This document shows, piece by piece, positions 36,664 through 50,681 of a stretch of 64,000 bases of DNA; within the stretch, counting starts at the first letter, position 1, and each line of letters starts with the position of its first letter. A model generated the notes under the pieces. That model ran no database searches. It saw only the letters and a program-made list of their open reading frames with translations, and had not been told where the DNA came from. A program made the position numbers and the translations under genes. Source of the stretch: Pempheris klunzingeri (lineage: Eukaryota; Chordata; Actinopteri; Acropomatiformes; Pempheridae); contig NC_092034.1 in assembly GCF_042242105.1 (NCBI RefSeq), positions 15,137,644 to 15,201,643 on the forward strand. Direction: 5' to 3'.

Positions 36664-39600
36664 CTAGACCAGAGCTCGGAGAGGGAAGGACAGGGCGGCT
36701 CCTATGGACAGGCCCAGGGCTAAGAAGAAAGTCATCAGGGCTCCTGCGGTCTCTGCGTCCTTCGGCTCCACCAGCCTGATGAGAGAGCGGGAGGGGACAG
36801 AGGCTCAGCCATGTAATCCACACTGGTGCTTCACAATCCACACACTTTTCTTTATGCTCTTCATGTTTTACCTCACCACTGTATCAATCAACTTGCTGTC
36901 ACACTTTAGTGAACATTCGGCCCTCTTTAGTTTCTGTGTGAGTTGTGCCATGTTGTCATGGAATGAGGGGGGATTTTGAACACACCTTGTTTGTGCATTT
37001 AAAGACAGAGAGATTTAAGAGTTGGTTGCTGCATAAGATGGCATTAATTTTTTCAACATATTGATATTACTGTATGTAATTACCTCGCTGTGCAGCAGTT
37101 TTCACATTTATGAGGCTAAACTATTTAGAAATTTCCCGTCAGATCAGTCTTAAATATGTCAGTAACAGAACAAGCATTTTCACCTACCATATACAGAGTG
37201 GGTGCTACTTGACTCACAGGCCTTCATCAGGCATTCATTTGTCTCTAACCTTTAACACCTGGATGTGCATTAAAATGTGTCATAAAATTTTGAAGGAAAT
37301 GTTAGCAGGCTACGTTAAAGCTTATGTTGCTGGAGCAACCTTGAACATTGCACGATGAGCTGAAACAGCCCGTGCTCCCAAACAACAACACACATAATCA
37401 CAACAGTGAATGTGTTTCCTGCTGTCAGATATAATCCCGGATGGAAAATGTGATGGTCATCAGAACAGCACTGACAGGCAGAACGTTCACTGCCAACATT
37501 CAACTGCAACCATGTTATGATAGAAACATTTTTGAAACAACATGAAAACAGCATCAGTGATGAACTGGTTTGTACTCACTGTGGTGCGTATGACATGGAA
37601 AGGCAAACAAAGTAGCCACTGGACAGAGAGAAGAGAGCCATGATGGCAGTGAAAGCCCCGTCGTGGGGGAAGTAGACAGGAAGGTAGGAGCGACTCTGGA
37701 CGTTACAGAGCATCAGCAGAGGGATGAACACCACCCTGCAGACGACTAGCAACGGGAACAGACGAGACTCTTTGCGGGGCTGCAGAGGAGACAGGGGGCG
37801 GGGGTTAAAAACAGGCAGAGTGACATGTGGATTTGGAACAGGTATGGAAAAAAACATGGATGACCCCAAATGGCTGCCACGGAACCTTGCCTTTAGCTTA
37901 AACTGCATAAACATTTTAAAAAGTTCAGTTTACACTAATTGTCAGAATTGTCTTAGTAGCAGCAAAGTGGAGGCAGGAGAAACACTGACACTCACCCAAT
38001 GTATGATGGTGGTGATGGTCCGACCGAGCCAGTCGTTGATGTTGAAAATCAAGAAGCAGCACACTGAGATGAAGAAGCGCTCTGAAGAGAGGACAAACAA
38101 CAGCAGGAACACAATCAGTGTTTGAGGGTACCGAAGTTTCCACCAGAGATGCACTGTAAATATAGAACTTGAGGGAGTGTATGTTGAATGGAGCTAAATC
38201 TAATCATTGAGCTCAACTGAGGCCAGGTCCTACCCCATTTGAGAACTGGGAATGATGTCCTGACATCTGCAGTGATAGCAGGGAAGACGGACAGAGTGAC
38301 TGTGAACACAAACGTCACACAGAACGCCATCACCCAGATCTGAAAATCAAAGACACTTTTGAATACTTAACATTTTGATACATTTAATGGAACTAAAATG
38401 TGACTCTCTCATATAAAATGGGACAGTTTTAGTAAATGTAAGAGTGCAAAGTCAAACCAGTGGGGTCACCTTTTTGAAGACTTCGATGACCGAGGCCTTG
38501 GCTTGTCCCTTCTCGTCCTGCTCCAGCACGAGGAAGGCACGCTTGGTCCCGTCTGAACTGGGGTCCGCCTCGGCCTCAGCTGGACCGCCACCAGCTGAGC
38601 CGTTAGCGTGGCCATTCAGCTTCCCGTTCTCCACGGTGCTCCTCTCTGCAATGCAGTGTATACCGTCGCACTCAAATTATTCAATCCTCATTGCAGATTA
38701 GGTGTATTGGCAAAAGTAGTAAAGCTCTCGTGATGATATAGAAATATATCATGTTCTCTCACAAAAGGTTTTATGTAATTTCACTGCTTAGACAAGTGAT
38801 GTGAAAAACCTGGGAAATAATGTGGAATCTCAAAAGGAATCTAGTTGTAGTCTTGTAAATAGTGACCATGAAAGATCCTGAGGCTGAGACGAAGACATGT
38901 GACACAGATGTGAGAGTCTTTTCAAAGTCTTCTTGTATATGGCAGGAATAATTTGCAATGGGGGTTGAATTATTTTAAGTGCAACTATAAATATTACTTC
39001 CACTTCTAACATATGAAAAATGTTATTGTGCTTGAAGGAAACATTTCAAATATGACGTCTGGTTAAGTGAATTATTTGAGAATGTGCACCTCTTTGGGCT
39101 TGTTTGTAGCATTTACAGGAAACACTAAGAGAGTGAGTGTGTGTGGGCCTCTGTGAGGATAACAGGCTCTGTCTTTGTCTGGGCACTGCCAGGACTCTAA
39201 GTGGATAAACAGAGGGTCAACTCACTTAACGAGATAATGTTCCACTGAATTGATTTGATTGAACCCGGCTGTCAAGGACAGAATCATGAACTCAGAGGAG
39301 CGGCACTCAGATGTTCACTCACTCTCAGACAAATGTTTGATGATCTTATTTCCACTGACTGTTAAAAGAGCTTGCACTTCAATATTTCAACACATAGCGA
39401 GAAGTGAGAGGAAAGACTGGAGCTAAAATCCCACCTTTCAGCAGCTCGTCTGTGGTGCCCGCCTCGTACTTGCTGCCTTTGTTCAGATGATACCGGGCAA
39501 ACTCCTGCATGGGAACACCAGACAACACAAATTAAGCGTTCCAACTTTCTGAGTTCTCTCTAAATTCAACATCAAAACAGTGTGGCAGTGAGGCCCAACA

Positions 39601-40212
39601 TAGTGAGGGATACTCTAGTTGAGGCTGAATGGATTATGGGTAACGTAGTCATGCAGAGCAGAGAGCTGACTGACCAGACGGGGCAGCAGGACGTAGCTGA
39701 AGAGTGTAACCAGCGTCCCTGCACATGGTGTGATGAAGTAACCCAACGCTGCTGACTCGGAGTCGGCATCACCTGAGTGGCAACCACACAAGTTAGAGGA
39801 CTAGGAATTCTGGGAGAGCAACATAAAAGACAAATGAAAACACTGTGCAGAGAGGACCCAACATCAGCTGTGTCTTTGAAATGTAGCACAGTGTGTTGTG
39901 TGGTGGGTGGCGTCATGCTGATTTGACTAGCTCAACATCCATTTGTCTGTTACTAGGCAACAAGGGATTAGGCACCCAATGGTGTTTTGTGTGTATGTGG
40001 GTGGCTCACTGCCAATGGCGGTCAGCATGGCGATGGCAGCGAAGGTCCCGGCGAGGCCCTGGCCGCTCATGAAGATGGCGCTGTACTTCTGGGGCAGCAG
40101 ACCGACCAGGCCAAACAGACTGCCCTGCAGCACGGCACCAAACGCTGCAGAGCGGAAGCATCCTTTAATTCAACAGCCTCTCACTCATTTACCTCACTTA
40201 CTTTAAAGGCGC

Positions 40213-40248
<36 letters not shown>

Positions 40249-42153
40249 ATACGACACACACACACAGTCACACTGACTTACAGTTGATAAACCAGATAGT
40301 CGCCATGGTGACAGAGAAGAAGCGGTCTTCCTCCATAGGCACTTTGACCAGCACTGCTGTGAGGATGAAGAGCAGCAGGATAAAAACCAGGCTACCAGCG
40401 ATGCGTATCGCCTCCGATATCCTGAAACAAGAAACACCAACAGTCAACAACAGTCATTTAACCAAGGACACACTCTACATCAAACTGGGAAAGATGTACA
40501 CCACAGAGGAAAATGTTGGTACGAGACACCGTCATCCATACAACTTTATAACAGCCAAGTTACAACAACGAACAAAGTCACAACTAACAAAGTTGACACC
40601 CTTCTTTGTATGGTTTACTAAAACCATGGCACCTATGGCATCCTCGGCCTCTGAATTTACATCTAACCCTGCCACTGACCTCTGGTAGAGGAAGGAGTTG
40701 AGCAGGGTGAATAGCAGCAGGGGCAGCTGGGATAGCAGGGTCATCCAGTTGTTGAAGTAGTACTCCTTGCGGATGATCACTGTGCCGTTGCTCCATTCTG
40801 TTGTGTTGAGACGACCTTGGAAATACTGCAAATCCAGAGGAAACGAGACACATGCTGGATGATGACTGTCAAATCATCCTGCACCCTTCCAATTCACACA
40901 AAGATGCAGCTTGATTTACAATGCTTCAATAGCAGCCAGCTAATTGCAACATACACTGTGGCTCTGGCACAGATCACAGTGGCCTACTATCAACATTTTC
41001 ATAATATCCAGCCAGCTGATTAGAACGGACAGTCTAGTGAAGAGGAAGTATCACAGTACTATAAGAATAGTGCTCTCATTTGGTTTGTTGCTTTAGATTA
41101 TCATTTGTTGTGATGTTGCTCCATGCTCTTATCAGTAAGCAGCTGAAAATAGCTCTGACTGTGAGGGGCCACTGCTTTCAGCAGGAATGAAAGTGCTCAT
41201 AAGGAGCTAGAGAGAATGTGAAAGGAGACTTCACCTCAACACGTGAACATGTGTGAGCATGCGGCGATTCACATGGTTACCCAAAGTCATATGATAGACT
41301 GTGTGGGTTTATAGGTGCCTAAGGGTCCTGACATTTAACGTCCAGACCTCATGTGATTCGCTAAGAAGTTTAAGAGGTGAACCACTGAAACAACAATTTC
41401 CCCACTTTAGAGAGTAACTTTTAGACGGATCTGATTGAGAAAATGATGAGACGCTATCATCTTATTGACAGTCATTTGTTTTTTTAAGCAATTAAACATT
41501 TAAGCAGAAGATACAGATAATGTGTCAGATCTGCTGTCTTCTCTTTGAGAGATTAAGTAACTGCCATGTTTTTACCAATGAGGCCGTCATGAAGAAATTC
41601 CATGGCAGCAACGTTCCAAGACCCAGAATGAAGAAGATGATCCCCACCAAGCAGCCCCTGTGGATGGAAATTAAACAGTGTTATTTGAAAAAGGACAACA
41701 GACCACAACTGATGGAAGTTAAGATCATCTTTGATATTTTCACAAAAATGAAATGCCATTGTTTGTGGCGGACTCCGCCATTCCCAAACTGTTTTCTAAC
41801 CACCTAACATACGTAACCCTCATTGTTTACTGTTCATGCTCCTACAGCCAGGACATAGCTGTACCACTTTACTAACTAACTACTGTAACAGATGCAGTGT
41901 TAAATTAAACTGCACTTGTTGTTAACACCAGTAACCAGTTTTGATTGTTCCAATTTGAAATCTCATAGAAAAGCAGTTTGAATTCATTCAGGAAATGAGA
42001 GGCTCTAAATTGCTACATCATTGCCTGTCAGCAACTAAGGAGGAACTGTCAACGGCGAAGACTAGGAAGTGGGAAGAGTTTTTTTTGTGTCTCCGTCTGT
42101 TTTTAACTCACCGGTCCTGCGGAGCATCTGTTCGTCCCTTCATCCTGATGGAG
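36664..42153 (-). CDS. slc29a2: Equilibrative nucleoside transporter 2
   Basis: Coding exons (minus strand, 5' to 3'): 42122-42153, 41576-41657, 40680-40825, 40282-40421, 40010-40144, 39675-39772, 39435-39504, 38470-38645, 38234-38339, 37996-38081, 37580-37779, 36664-36775. All phases agree, giving 1,383 nt = 460 aa, close to human ENT2 (456 aa). The start MKGRTDAPQDR resembles the ENT2 N-terminus, and the end GALMTFFLALGLSIGAALSF is ENT2-like. Family motifs are present: LGLGTLLPWNFF in TM1, GQGLAGTFAA in TM5, NDWLGR in TM8. Two N-glycosylation sequons lie in the first extracellular loop (Asn45, Asn51). A charged intracellular loop between TM6 and TM7 is encoded by 38470-38645. It is an 11-TM plasma-membrane facilitator of nucleosides and nucleobases. 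No breaks are seen. Confidence 0.95.
40211..40249. repeat. (CT)n microsatellite in slc29a2 intron
   Basis: An imperfect CT array between the fourth and fifth coding exons of slc29a2. Confidence 0.9.
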
Positions 42154-42169
42154 GAACACCTGGTGAAAC

Positions 42170-45100
42170 TGCGAGGGCAACAGGAGAGAAGAGAGGTCAG
42201 CTACATCTCCAGTGATTACACAGCAGAGGAGTTTGTTTTCTGGACACTTCTTTGCCAAGGGGTCGCTACTTAGAGGTGCAGGAATCCATTCACAGTCTAG
42301 CAAGAGGCCGCGAGAGGCTGGCAAGAGGCTGTCCAAAGAAATCCTACAGCACAGGAGTCTGATACATGTCTGGGAATCATGGAGGTCTTAAATCCTCGAC
42401 TTCTGGTACGTTACACAAACATTTGAGAATTAGAGTTAAATAAAATCTGTAACATGTTGTATAATGTGTTTCAGCCACTGGGAATAGCCGGAGTGTTTGT
42501 GACCAATCAATGGCCTGACTAAGTGCAGGTTCAATGATTTTCCATTGTGGTTTTGGCATTGGAACCAGCTCCCTGAGGCTAGGAAGAAATTCTATCCCTA
42601 TTTAATATGTACATTAGTCAGGAATCTGAGTCACTCCCTGTGTACACACAAACACTGCAACGCACTCGCACAAAAAACCTGCACAGTCACCAACAGGACT
42701 GAAATGGTTCTGACCTAAAAGCTACTCACAGCATTGCCACTGGCAGTACAGGGTATAGCTGCTCTGCTTGTTTTGACTTGTGTGGGGAAAGTCACATACA
42801 AGAGCTAGACTCACAGTTATCCTACTTTGCACTAGTTCCAAAAATACAGCTCATAAACATTCAAATCTTGCACAAATCCAGTGTGTTTTGCAGCTGTGGA
42901 GGAGGATGTGGCCTGGCCTGAACTGTTTTTTTCCACTGACGCCACTATATTTTGCACCGAGGCTTTTGGTTTCCAGTTGTTTGTCAGCGTTTGGTCTACT
43001 TCCCTGAACTCACCAACTGACACCTCCTCCCTCCTACGAACAAAGGCAGGCAGCACAGACACACAAAGACAGCCGCATCACATCAGAGACAGTCAAACAA
43101 ATCAGTTGAGTCAACATCTTTTCCACAGTTATGAATGTCACCATTTGTTTTCTATGAATCACAGTGTACACAGGGGCAACACCTGTCGACGTCTCTGTGT
43201 GACGGGACACTCCATGATCGGACATAGTTTTCAAAGCCCGCTGGCCACTAAACTGGCTTGGTTAATTGTCGTTACAGTCTAACTAGACAGGACATTTAGC
43301 GCAGCTTTGCAGAACTAATTAGAGCGAGCTAGTAAATCATGGACAAAGGTCAGAAAAAATGTGGCTGTGTTAGTTTTATCAAACATACTATGGAGAACAA
43401 TACCAGAGGGGAGGGGACAAGACTCCAGGGGGAACAGACAGATACAGTGCTTGGCTACAATGCAATTATCACTGAGTGCCTGCTGCTTCAAAGCTAAGCT
43501 AAGAAAAAGTATGGACCTGGCTGGATGCCTCCTGTTTGACGCTTCACATTAGGAGATCAAAGTCTGTTTTTCCATTAATAAGCTACCTGCAACAGAGTCC
43601 TTGAGTGTTAGAATTAAAGGTGAGCACACAGAGTAAGTAATGCAGATGAAGTATTTTGTGATCATTTTTGGTTTGAAAGAATTTTAAATGTTTGGGGATG
43701 ATAAATCTGTAGTTGAGTCTTTATAATCTGGCCTTGAAAATCTTGGACAAACAGCAAATAAGGTACCATCATTGCCACATTTCTAGTTGACATGAGATTT
43801 TAAGTTTTGCAAACTTTATTGATTTTCATTATATAAGGCTTGTGTTTAAATACATCCCACAGATCCACCAGAGCAGCCTTGAGTGCCAAATTAAAGTTCC
43901 ATTCTGGAGAACAGCTTTGGCTCAGACAGATTATTCTGTGAAAGGAGCACAGCCCTGGGACTTGCTACCTGGCCACTTGAAATTTGCTGTGAACTTCACC
44001 ACTTTTAAGAGAGCTACCAAATCCTGGTTAAATCAGCTACAAACCTGTACTCATATCCAGTTTCTAAATGTGTGATTCACTGCATCTTGCTGTACCCTTA
44101 CTGTTTTCATCTCTTTTCATGAAAGCACTAGATCCTATGATAATCAAATAAACCTTGAAGAAGTCAAGTTTATTCCCCTCACTAAAATGAGAGGAAAACA
44201 GCATGAGGCAAACTAAGAGAATTTATGTCACATTGTCCTCTGCACACTTGTGTTGTGGACAAGAACATTTTGCTTGTATCCTAACTGACTTCTAAAAGAA
44301 ACCAGTCAGACAAGTGGCAGGGGTTTGGTTTCTGTGTGTACGTAACAAGGACACCCTCAAGTCCACACAGCAAACACATCCAGAGGCCATCAAAGGTCAG
44401 GGCTCAATACAGACAGCAGACGTTGTAATCTCACCCAGAGCCCCATGTAAGCTACTTAAATTGTTTATGACCAGAAGCGTCCATTCTTGTTAAATACTAC
44501 AGAAACACATTTCGGTCCTTTTTCATATTACAAGCTTCTGTGTTTGATGGAGAGAAATAAACCTGATCTCCAAAGCCTTGTGTGGTTCCAGAGGGAGCTG
44601 CTCAAAATCTGAACACTGCAAGTTTGAAAATGAAAAAAGCTGCAGGTGTGTAGTTGGACAGAAGCGAGCTAATCAAACCTCGCTGTGCAGCCAACTCCTC
44701 ATTTCTGTTTGAGGCTAGTGGCTCGAGGCTACATTCGCCACAGGTACGGGAAGTACAAGGGAGAGTGCTGCCGAAAAATCTAAGGGAGGAGGACTTTAAC
44801 ATTCTGGTCTTTTTCTCCATCTTCTTTGAGTCTGAGGGGATTTCCACTCCCTCTTTCAGCAACAACATGCACAGGGCGGACAGGATAAGTGGCCTCATTG
44901 TTTGATGCTAAAAGACATCTCCCATATCATCTAGACAAACATGCAGAGCATGAGGAAAACTTCTAAGTACTGAGGGAACACTGCGGAGGGGTTTTACAAA
45001 CACTTCACTTCAAATCTAGCGGCTCTTTGGGGAGATTTAAACAGAGACACTGAGATCAGTCACTCCTACATTAAAACTATTATCTAAGGGGTTTTCTTCA

Positions 45101-46476
45101 GTGTTTTTCAGTTGGCGTGAGAATACCTCTCCTTTGCAGACATTGGTTGTTTAGCTTGAGGATACCTAAGAGGGCATTTAAGCTGGGGGCGGCGACAAAG
45201 TATGGAGACTAAACAGCCTTTCCTCTGGTCCCAGCAACACCAAAACACTACCTGTGTTTGTGTCTATTTTCATTTAGCAAAAGCCCTCATAAGTCTCCAC
45301 ACAACTTTAGTTCAATCATGCACAATCCATCCCAATATATATTTTACTATACGCACTCACGGTAATTAAATAACACACACACTCAGCTACTTCTTCTTTT
45401 TTCAGTGACAGAAATCAATTCATGTCTTTCCAGATCATTTCCTTTCCTGCTTGTACATAGAACTTTACTTCCCATATTAAGATGCAGGGGAACTACAAGC
45501 ATACACACTAAGTTATCTACTATGACTACACACACACACACACCCGCAGACTTTATCACAACACAAGCAGCTGCTTGTGAGCTGGGTTGACGTGGTATGA
45601 TTTGAACATCCACTGATGATGTCAAACAGCCACTGTTCACTAGGCAGACCTAGATGAAGGTGAGGAGGGATGTCAGACAATGGGTGTGTACTTAGAGATC
45701 ACATCAAAACCTCTGGACATCTGTTCAGCAGCAACAGAGCCAGTCCAGTCAAACCCTGGAAGGCTTTATTACTGAGTCACAGGAGATTACTGGCCTTTAC
45801 AATAATCCAGACTGAGTCACACCAACCATGTGTTCATCAGATGGCAGGAGCCGTGTAGATATCAACACCAGGAAAACAGACCAGATTAAGGTTAAGATCA
45901 ACAGCAATGTGACCTCAGGGCCTGACGGGTGTAGCGTTATAATGGTGATGTTGAATAAAGTCATTTCACTGTCTCACTTGGCAGCACACTACACCGTAAC
46001 TGACACCACAGACTGACCGTTGCTCAGCAACATGACTGAATATGAACGACCAAAAAGGGAAATTCCGTAAAATAGTATCTTTATCAAAACCAACGAAATT
46101 TGAGTTACATTTGGACATAGTGATGCACCTGTTCTGCTCTATGAAGAAGCACAAAAAGGCATCGAAGATAAGCACATAATATTAATTAAACCAGTAATAA
46201 CACGTTTATTCTGGGATTAAAGGCACCGTAGTAACTACGTTCATGATACAGTAGTTAACACTTCTTCAACGTCTAACGATACTGGACACGGAGGAAGAAA
46301 CACGACCCGCACCGTCATTTCATCACCCAGCCGACATGAAGTAAACACCAGCTCTCTCTTAAGACAATGGAAATAGCGTTTCATTATGAAACGCAGCGCT
46401 GCTGATGTATAACTACACCGCCATCTGTGAACATAACGTTAGTAAGTGCTAGCTAACGTGAGAGAGCCAGGCTCAC
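42170..46476 (-). other. slc29a2: slc29a2 5'UTR intron
   Basis: A 4.3-kb intron runs between a probable 5'UTR exon near 46.48 kb and the ATG exon, whose acceptor is at about 42,170. It contains one LINE tail fragment (separate entry). No other coding exon was recognised. Confidence 0.5.
43830..44155 (+). mobile_element. LINE 3' fragment (reverse transcriptase C-terminus)
   Basis: The reading frame at 43,842-44,075 contains ALAQTDYSVKGAQPWDLLP and then KRATKSWLNQLQ. This is the pattern of the extreme C-terminus of L2/CR1/Rex-type LINE ORF2 proteins, where a WN(S/L)LP block is followed by a K-x-W-L block. The rest of the element is absent, so it is a 5'-truncated relic lying inside the slc29a2 5' intron. 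Confidence 0.6.
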
Positions 46477-46650
46477 CTTGGAGAAAATGTTGGTCTTGTC
46501 ACTGTGTTTTCATCATGTTCCCACCGTTAACTCGAGCACTTGTGATATCCAAACGGTTCAAAATGATTCAGCGGGAGACAAATTAACAGCTTAAAGCCTC
46601 CGTCGTCCACACACGTGGCGGGAATGTACAAATGGCTCCGACAGTTTATG
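46477..46650 (-). promoter_or_regulatory. slc29a2: slc29a2 5'UTR exon and promoter region
   Basis: On the minus strand a clean AAG|GTGAGC donor ends at 46,477. The exon sits at the edge of a CpG-richer region at about 46,300-46,800. Its 5' end is not fixed, so the boundary is approximate. Assignment to slc29a2 rests on position. Confidence 0.45.
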
Positions 46651-48985
46651 AACCACCTCTGCGAGCCGTTTTTTACGTAGCGTCTTTCGTCACAGATGCA
46701 CAAGTGTCACAGCGAACTCAGAGCGGCAGAGCACTTCCGGTGTGGTGCCAGGTTTTGCGGCCCCGCCTGTTTGCGCTCCGCCTTCGCGGGCTTTTTGACA
46801 GCGGGCAGGTGGCCTGGAAATGCCGCGTGTGTCCGCCTTCATGGGCTGATGCACTCTGTAAATGTTACACTATAGCAGTCTGGAATTGGTTGGATGGATG
46901 AAAGCTTTTTTTCTTCTTTTCTCAACATTTAATATAAAAGGTAGAGTCATTCTGACTATTATATTTCCTTATAACATACAGTATGAAATTAGTGCTGTTT
47001 GCCAGATGCCTGATGGAAAAACCTACAGTATTTGACAATGCACACTAAAGAGGCCATTTTCACAGCAGACTGTCAAAGCAGAGAAAGCACAGGTGTAAAT
47101 AATAGTGTGAGCATTAGAGTCCCACTGGGATGTGTCAGTGTCAGTGAGTGAGCATGCACAACACCAGAGGCAGGCAGACACTCACACCTAACGGTGACTG
47201 AGCCACATGTCACTGTGGGAGGAAGCCAAAGAATCCAAAGAACGAGGCCCAAGGTTCAAACTGCAAGCCTTGAACCTTATTGTAGAGGAAACCAACACAT
47301 CTTCACGATAACCTCTCGGGGCTTATTGCTATCATTTCTAATTAATTATCTTTATTAATGGTGCTGCCCAACCCATATGTTAATACTGTCTGTTGTGTTA
47401 AGCAATGGTAATAAATAAGCACTGTGTGCTGTATGCAAGCAATGACTATTGTCAGTAATATAAAAGGTGTTACATGGCTGAAAGTGTTGTGGTCTGCTTT
47501 TTAGCATCCTCTGACTTCTCATATTGCACAAACTTTTATACTGTATTGGCATAATTCTAATTCACAATTTAATTTCTTATCACCAGTTACCAGTTAAGTA
47601 CACAACTGAACTATACATTTCATTTAACTAATTGCTTTGTTCATAACAAACAACCTCTACACTATAACGCTGTATATGTGCAGTCCAGCTTTGAACTCAG
47701 TGGAAAAAAAAATCTTGCACATCGACAGGTGTGTATGACCGTCATGTGAGATGAGATTTATTTCAAACGATTATTGAGGAAGTCTGAAAATAACACAGTT
47801 CTTATGTTTGTTCAAAGTGCTTAGTGTGGAGTCCAGGCAAAAAAGACAGCCAGTGTTTCATATGTTGTTTATATTTCTATATATTTTCTATGATCGTACA
47901 CAAATCACACAAAAACAACAGAAAACACAAGAGAGGCCAGATCAGTCTCAGTGACCCTGAGAGAACTGCTCTCTGTGCTGCTACCACTGAATGACTGGTG
48001 CACTTGGCCCTCTGCTGGTACAATGTGGGAGCTGGTCTCTCAGTGTCACTGTGAATTATGGATGGTTTAATCAGAATCATAATACCACTACTACTAACAA
48101 TCATATATAACAACATGTACACTCAGAGTGAGCTGTATTATATAATAATAAAAATAATAATGATACAAATGATTGGCTTTGGTATAATTGAACATTATTT
48201 ATGGCCCAGTGACAACTACATCATGTCTAAACGTTGATTCAGTTACAAAAATAATATCAAATGCTCAGCCTTTCTCAAAAACTAAGCACTGAACCAACTT
48301 GAAGCTTCTTGGATTTTCAACCCTTGTGATCCCTCACTCTCTGCAGATGTCAAAACCGCTGCTACACTTGCAGTGTGGAGAACATCTTTATCGTAAAGCC
48401 AACATGTATCAGAATGTGGATGATCCAGATGAAGGCCTTCACGTACCTTGGAAGCAGGTTAAGTTGTGCCAGAAATCCCAACTTCTCACTATAAAACTCA
48501 TGAAACACATGTAAACAATCATCAAATCATCATTTTTTCATCAATTTTTCTTCAAAAACAACTAACTAGAAATCAGAAGCCACTGAATCGCTGCAAATAA
48601 GAATGGTCTTGGAGAGAGAACATGCAATACTGTCTGTCCTCTGTGGAATACTTTTTTCTCACAACAGATCCTTCTTAATGAACTTTTCCTATGATGGATG
48701 TGTGAAAAGGTCATAAAAAGTCTTGCTGTAACCAAATGAACCTATTTTTTTGCACTGCAAAGTAATGTAATTCAAGGTTGACTGCATATAGGTGCCAAGT
48801 TGTAATTAATGGGAGTGAATGGACCACTATTGATTTGAATATATATTGTAGCTACCACCATAAGGATCTTATATAATGATGAGAATCCAATAGTTAGTGT
48901 TACATGCCAGGCTGAAAAGGGGGGTACAGTGCAGTTGTGTTTGTGTGTGTGTCTTTTCCTCCTGGTTTTCTCTCTCCTCCTCTGC
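46651..48985. other. intergenic, nothing recognised
   Basis: AT-rich sequence between slc29a2 and the map3k11-like gene. Only short unsupported reading frames occur; no repeat or RNA gene was recognised. Confidence 0.5.
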
Positions 48986-48989
48986 TCTC

Positions 48990-49440
48990 AGGTGCCATCA
49001 ACATGATTGGCCTGCACCTGTGTAGTGTGGGTACTTCCAGACTGGCCAATCACTGCCAGGGCTCTTATAAAAGGACTTTGCCTGCAGTGATCGTGTGGTC
49101 GACTGGAGCTGCTGGTTGTGTTGTTGAATGCTGCCGTTCAACTGGAGTTGCTTAAAGTTAATTAGGTTGGTGGAATGAGGGTGTGGATAGGTAAGATGGG
49201 GTATCCCATACATTTCTGACTCATGTAGGTCATATTGTCTAGAAACATTAGGTTTTAGGGTTGGTGCCACCTCTGTGTTTATATTTGGTTAAGCTTCTCT
49301 TTTTGATAAGTCAGGTTTTGTTTAAGTTTGTTTTCAAAACCAGGTTCTCTTCCTCCACACTTGTGAATTTTGTTTGTAGTTGTAGTCAATAAATCGTTGT
49401 TTTTGTGCCACACCTACTGACTCCATCTCTTTTGATTGTC
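48990..49440 (+). repeat. possible LTR-like or retroposed repeat
   Basis: A CCAATC motif, a TATAAAAG box near 49,066 and an AATAAATC signal near 49,388 are ordered as in a solo LTR or short retroposon. Termini and target duplication were not found, so the identity is uncertain. Confidence 0.25.
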
Positions 49441-49885
49441 ATGTTGATGTCTCCTTTCCATCCTTAACCATCTGTAACCGTTCGTATTTAGTATTTGGAA
49501 ATTACAGCTGGCGGTTGTAATGCACACTGGTGCTGTGATATAAACACAATGGCACTGAATGGCCCTCCATAGACTAATAACTCTTAACTATAACTGTACT
49601 CCTAGTGATGCAGGTCATCAGTGTGCAGCACTGAGCAGTTTGATATATGAATGGTGTTTGTGCTGTGCACAGGTGCCAAGTTAATGAAAGTTAATGGACT
49701 GCCATGCCTTCTAATGTATTATGAAACTGTTCATGTGATTATAATGAGGCTATGAGCAGTGTGCCGTATTGGGGATTTGCGCTGTATACCAAACTAGAAA
49801 TACAAGTGATGTAAATGGGATTATAGTAAAAGACACCAGACTCACAAAGAATTACACATAATTTGATATATCAATTGCCTTGTTA

Positions 49886-50147
49886 GGGCAGCACAGTAGT
49901 GTGGTTGTTAGCACTGAAGGTTCTAGGTTTGAATCCAGGTCTTTCTGTGTGGAGTTTGCATGTTCTCCCCGTACTTGTGTGGTTTCTCTCCGGGAGACAT
50001 GCAGGTTAACTGACTCTAAATTGTGCGGTGTGAATGGTTGTCTGTCTGTGTGTGTTGGCCCTGTAGTCCAGACCAGACCAGGGTGCTCCCCGCCTCTCAC
50101 CCAAAGTCAGCTGGCATTGGTTCCAACCCCTCACGACCCAGACGGAT
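49886..50147 (+). mobile_element. SINE-like dispersed repeat with tRNA-type promoter boxes
   Basis: The 5' part resembles a tRNA head: an A-box-like stretch near 49,898-49,914 and a B-box GGTTTGAATCC at 49926-49936. The body (GGAGTTTGCATGTTCTCCCC and following) is a repeat widely dispersed in fish genomes. It is degraded relative to the usual form. It is not a functional tRNA gene. Confidence 0.6.
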
Positions 50148-50681
50148 GTATACTAATGTATACTAATAAACTGTATAGACAATTGAATTGTCTTGTTCGC
50201 ATCAAAACTGCAGGTGCAAATAATTACCATTTCAGGTTTAACTTCTTAAATACGCAGATTTATGCAAATGTAATGCAACAAAAGCTTCTTCGGTTTTTAA
50301 TTCTGATTCCAGAACAGCTGAAAGTGGCAACACGGTGAGGTCAAAGGGATCAGCCAGTAATAACAGGATGTTTGTGAATCAGAAGGTGTGCTTGTGCCAC
50401 ACAAGAGGTCCTCTGGCCTGCAAGAGGACCATGTGAGTTGTAAACACTTACGATTTAGAGGTTCGTGGCTGAAGGGACTTCCTGCTTTGCTCTGTCATCA
50501 CACTGACAGTCCAAAGCAGAGCACAAGGCCACTTCCGTCTCGTAGACCTTACAGGAAGCACCACACAAAGTAGGCTGTTTGCAGGAAATGCAGTTATCAA
50601 CATTAAAATCAATCCCTTGTTTTAATGGCAAATGCAATATATGTATGCTGAGCATGTCTACACGATGAAGTGTAGCAAATA

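Noticed and set aside
49886-49960. A tRNA gene suggested by A-box and B-box-like motifs
   Set aside because: No cloverleaf can be folded with paired acceptor and anticodon stems. The sequence continues into a known dispersed fish repeat, so it is SINE-like.
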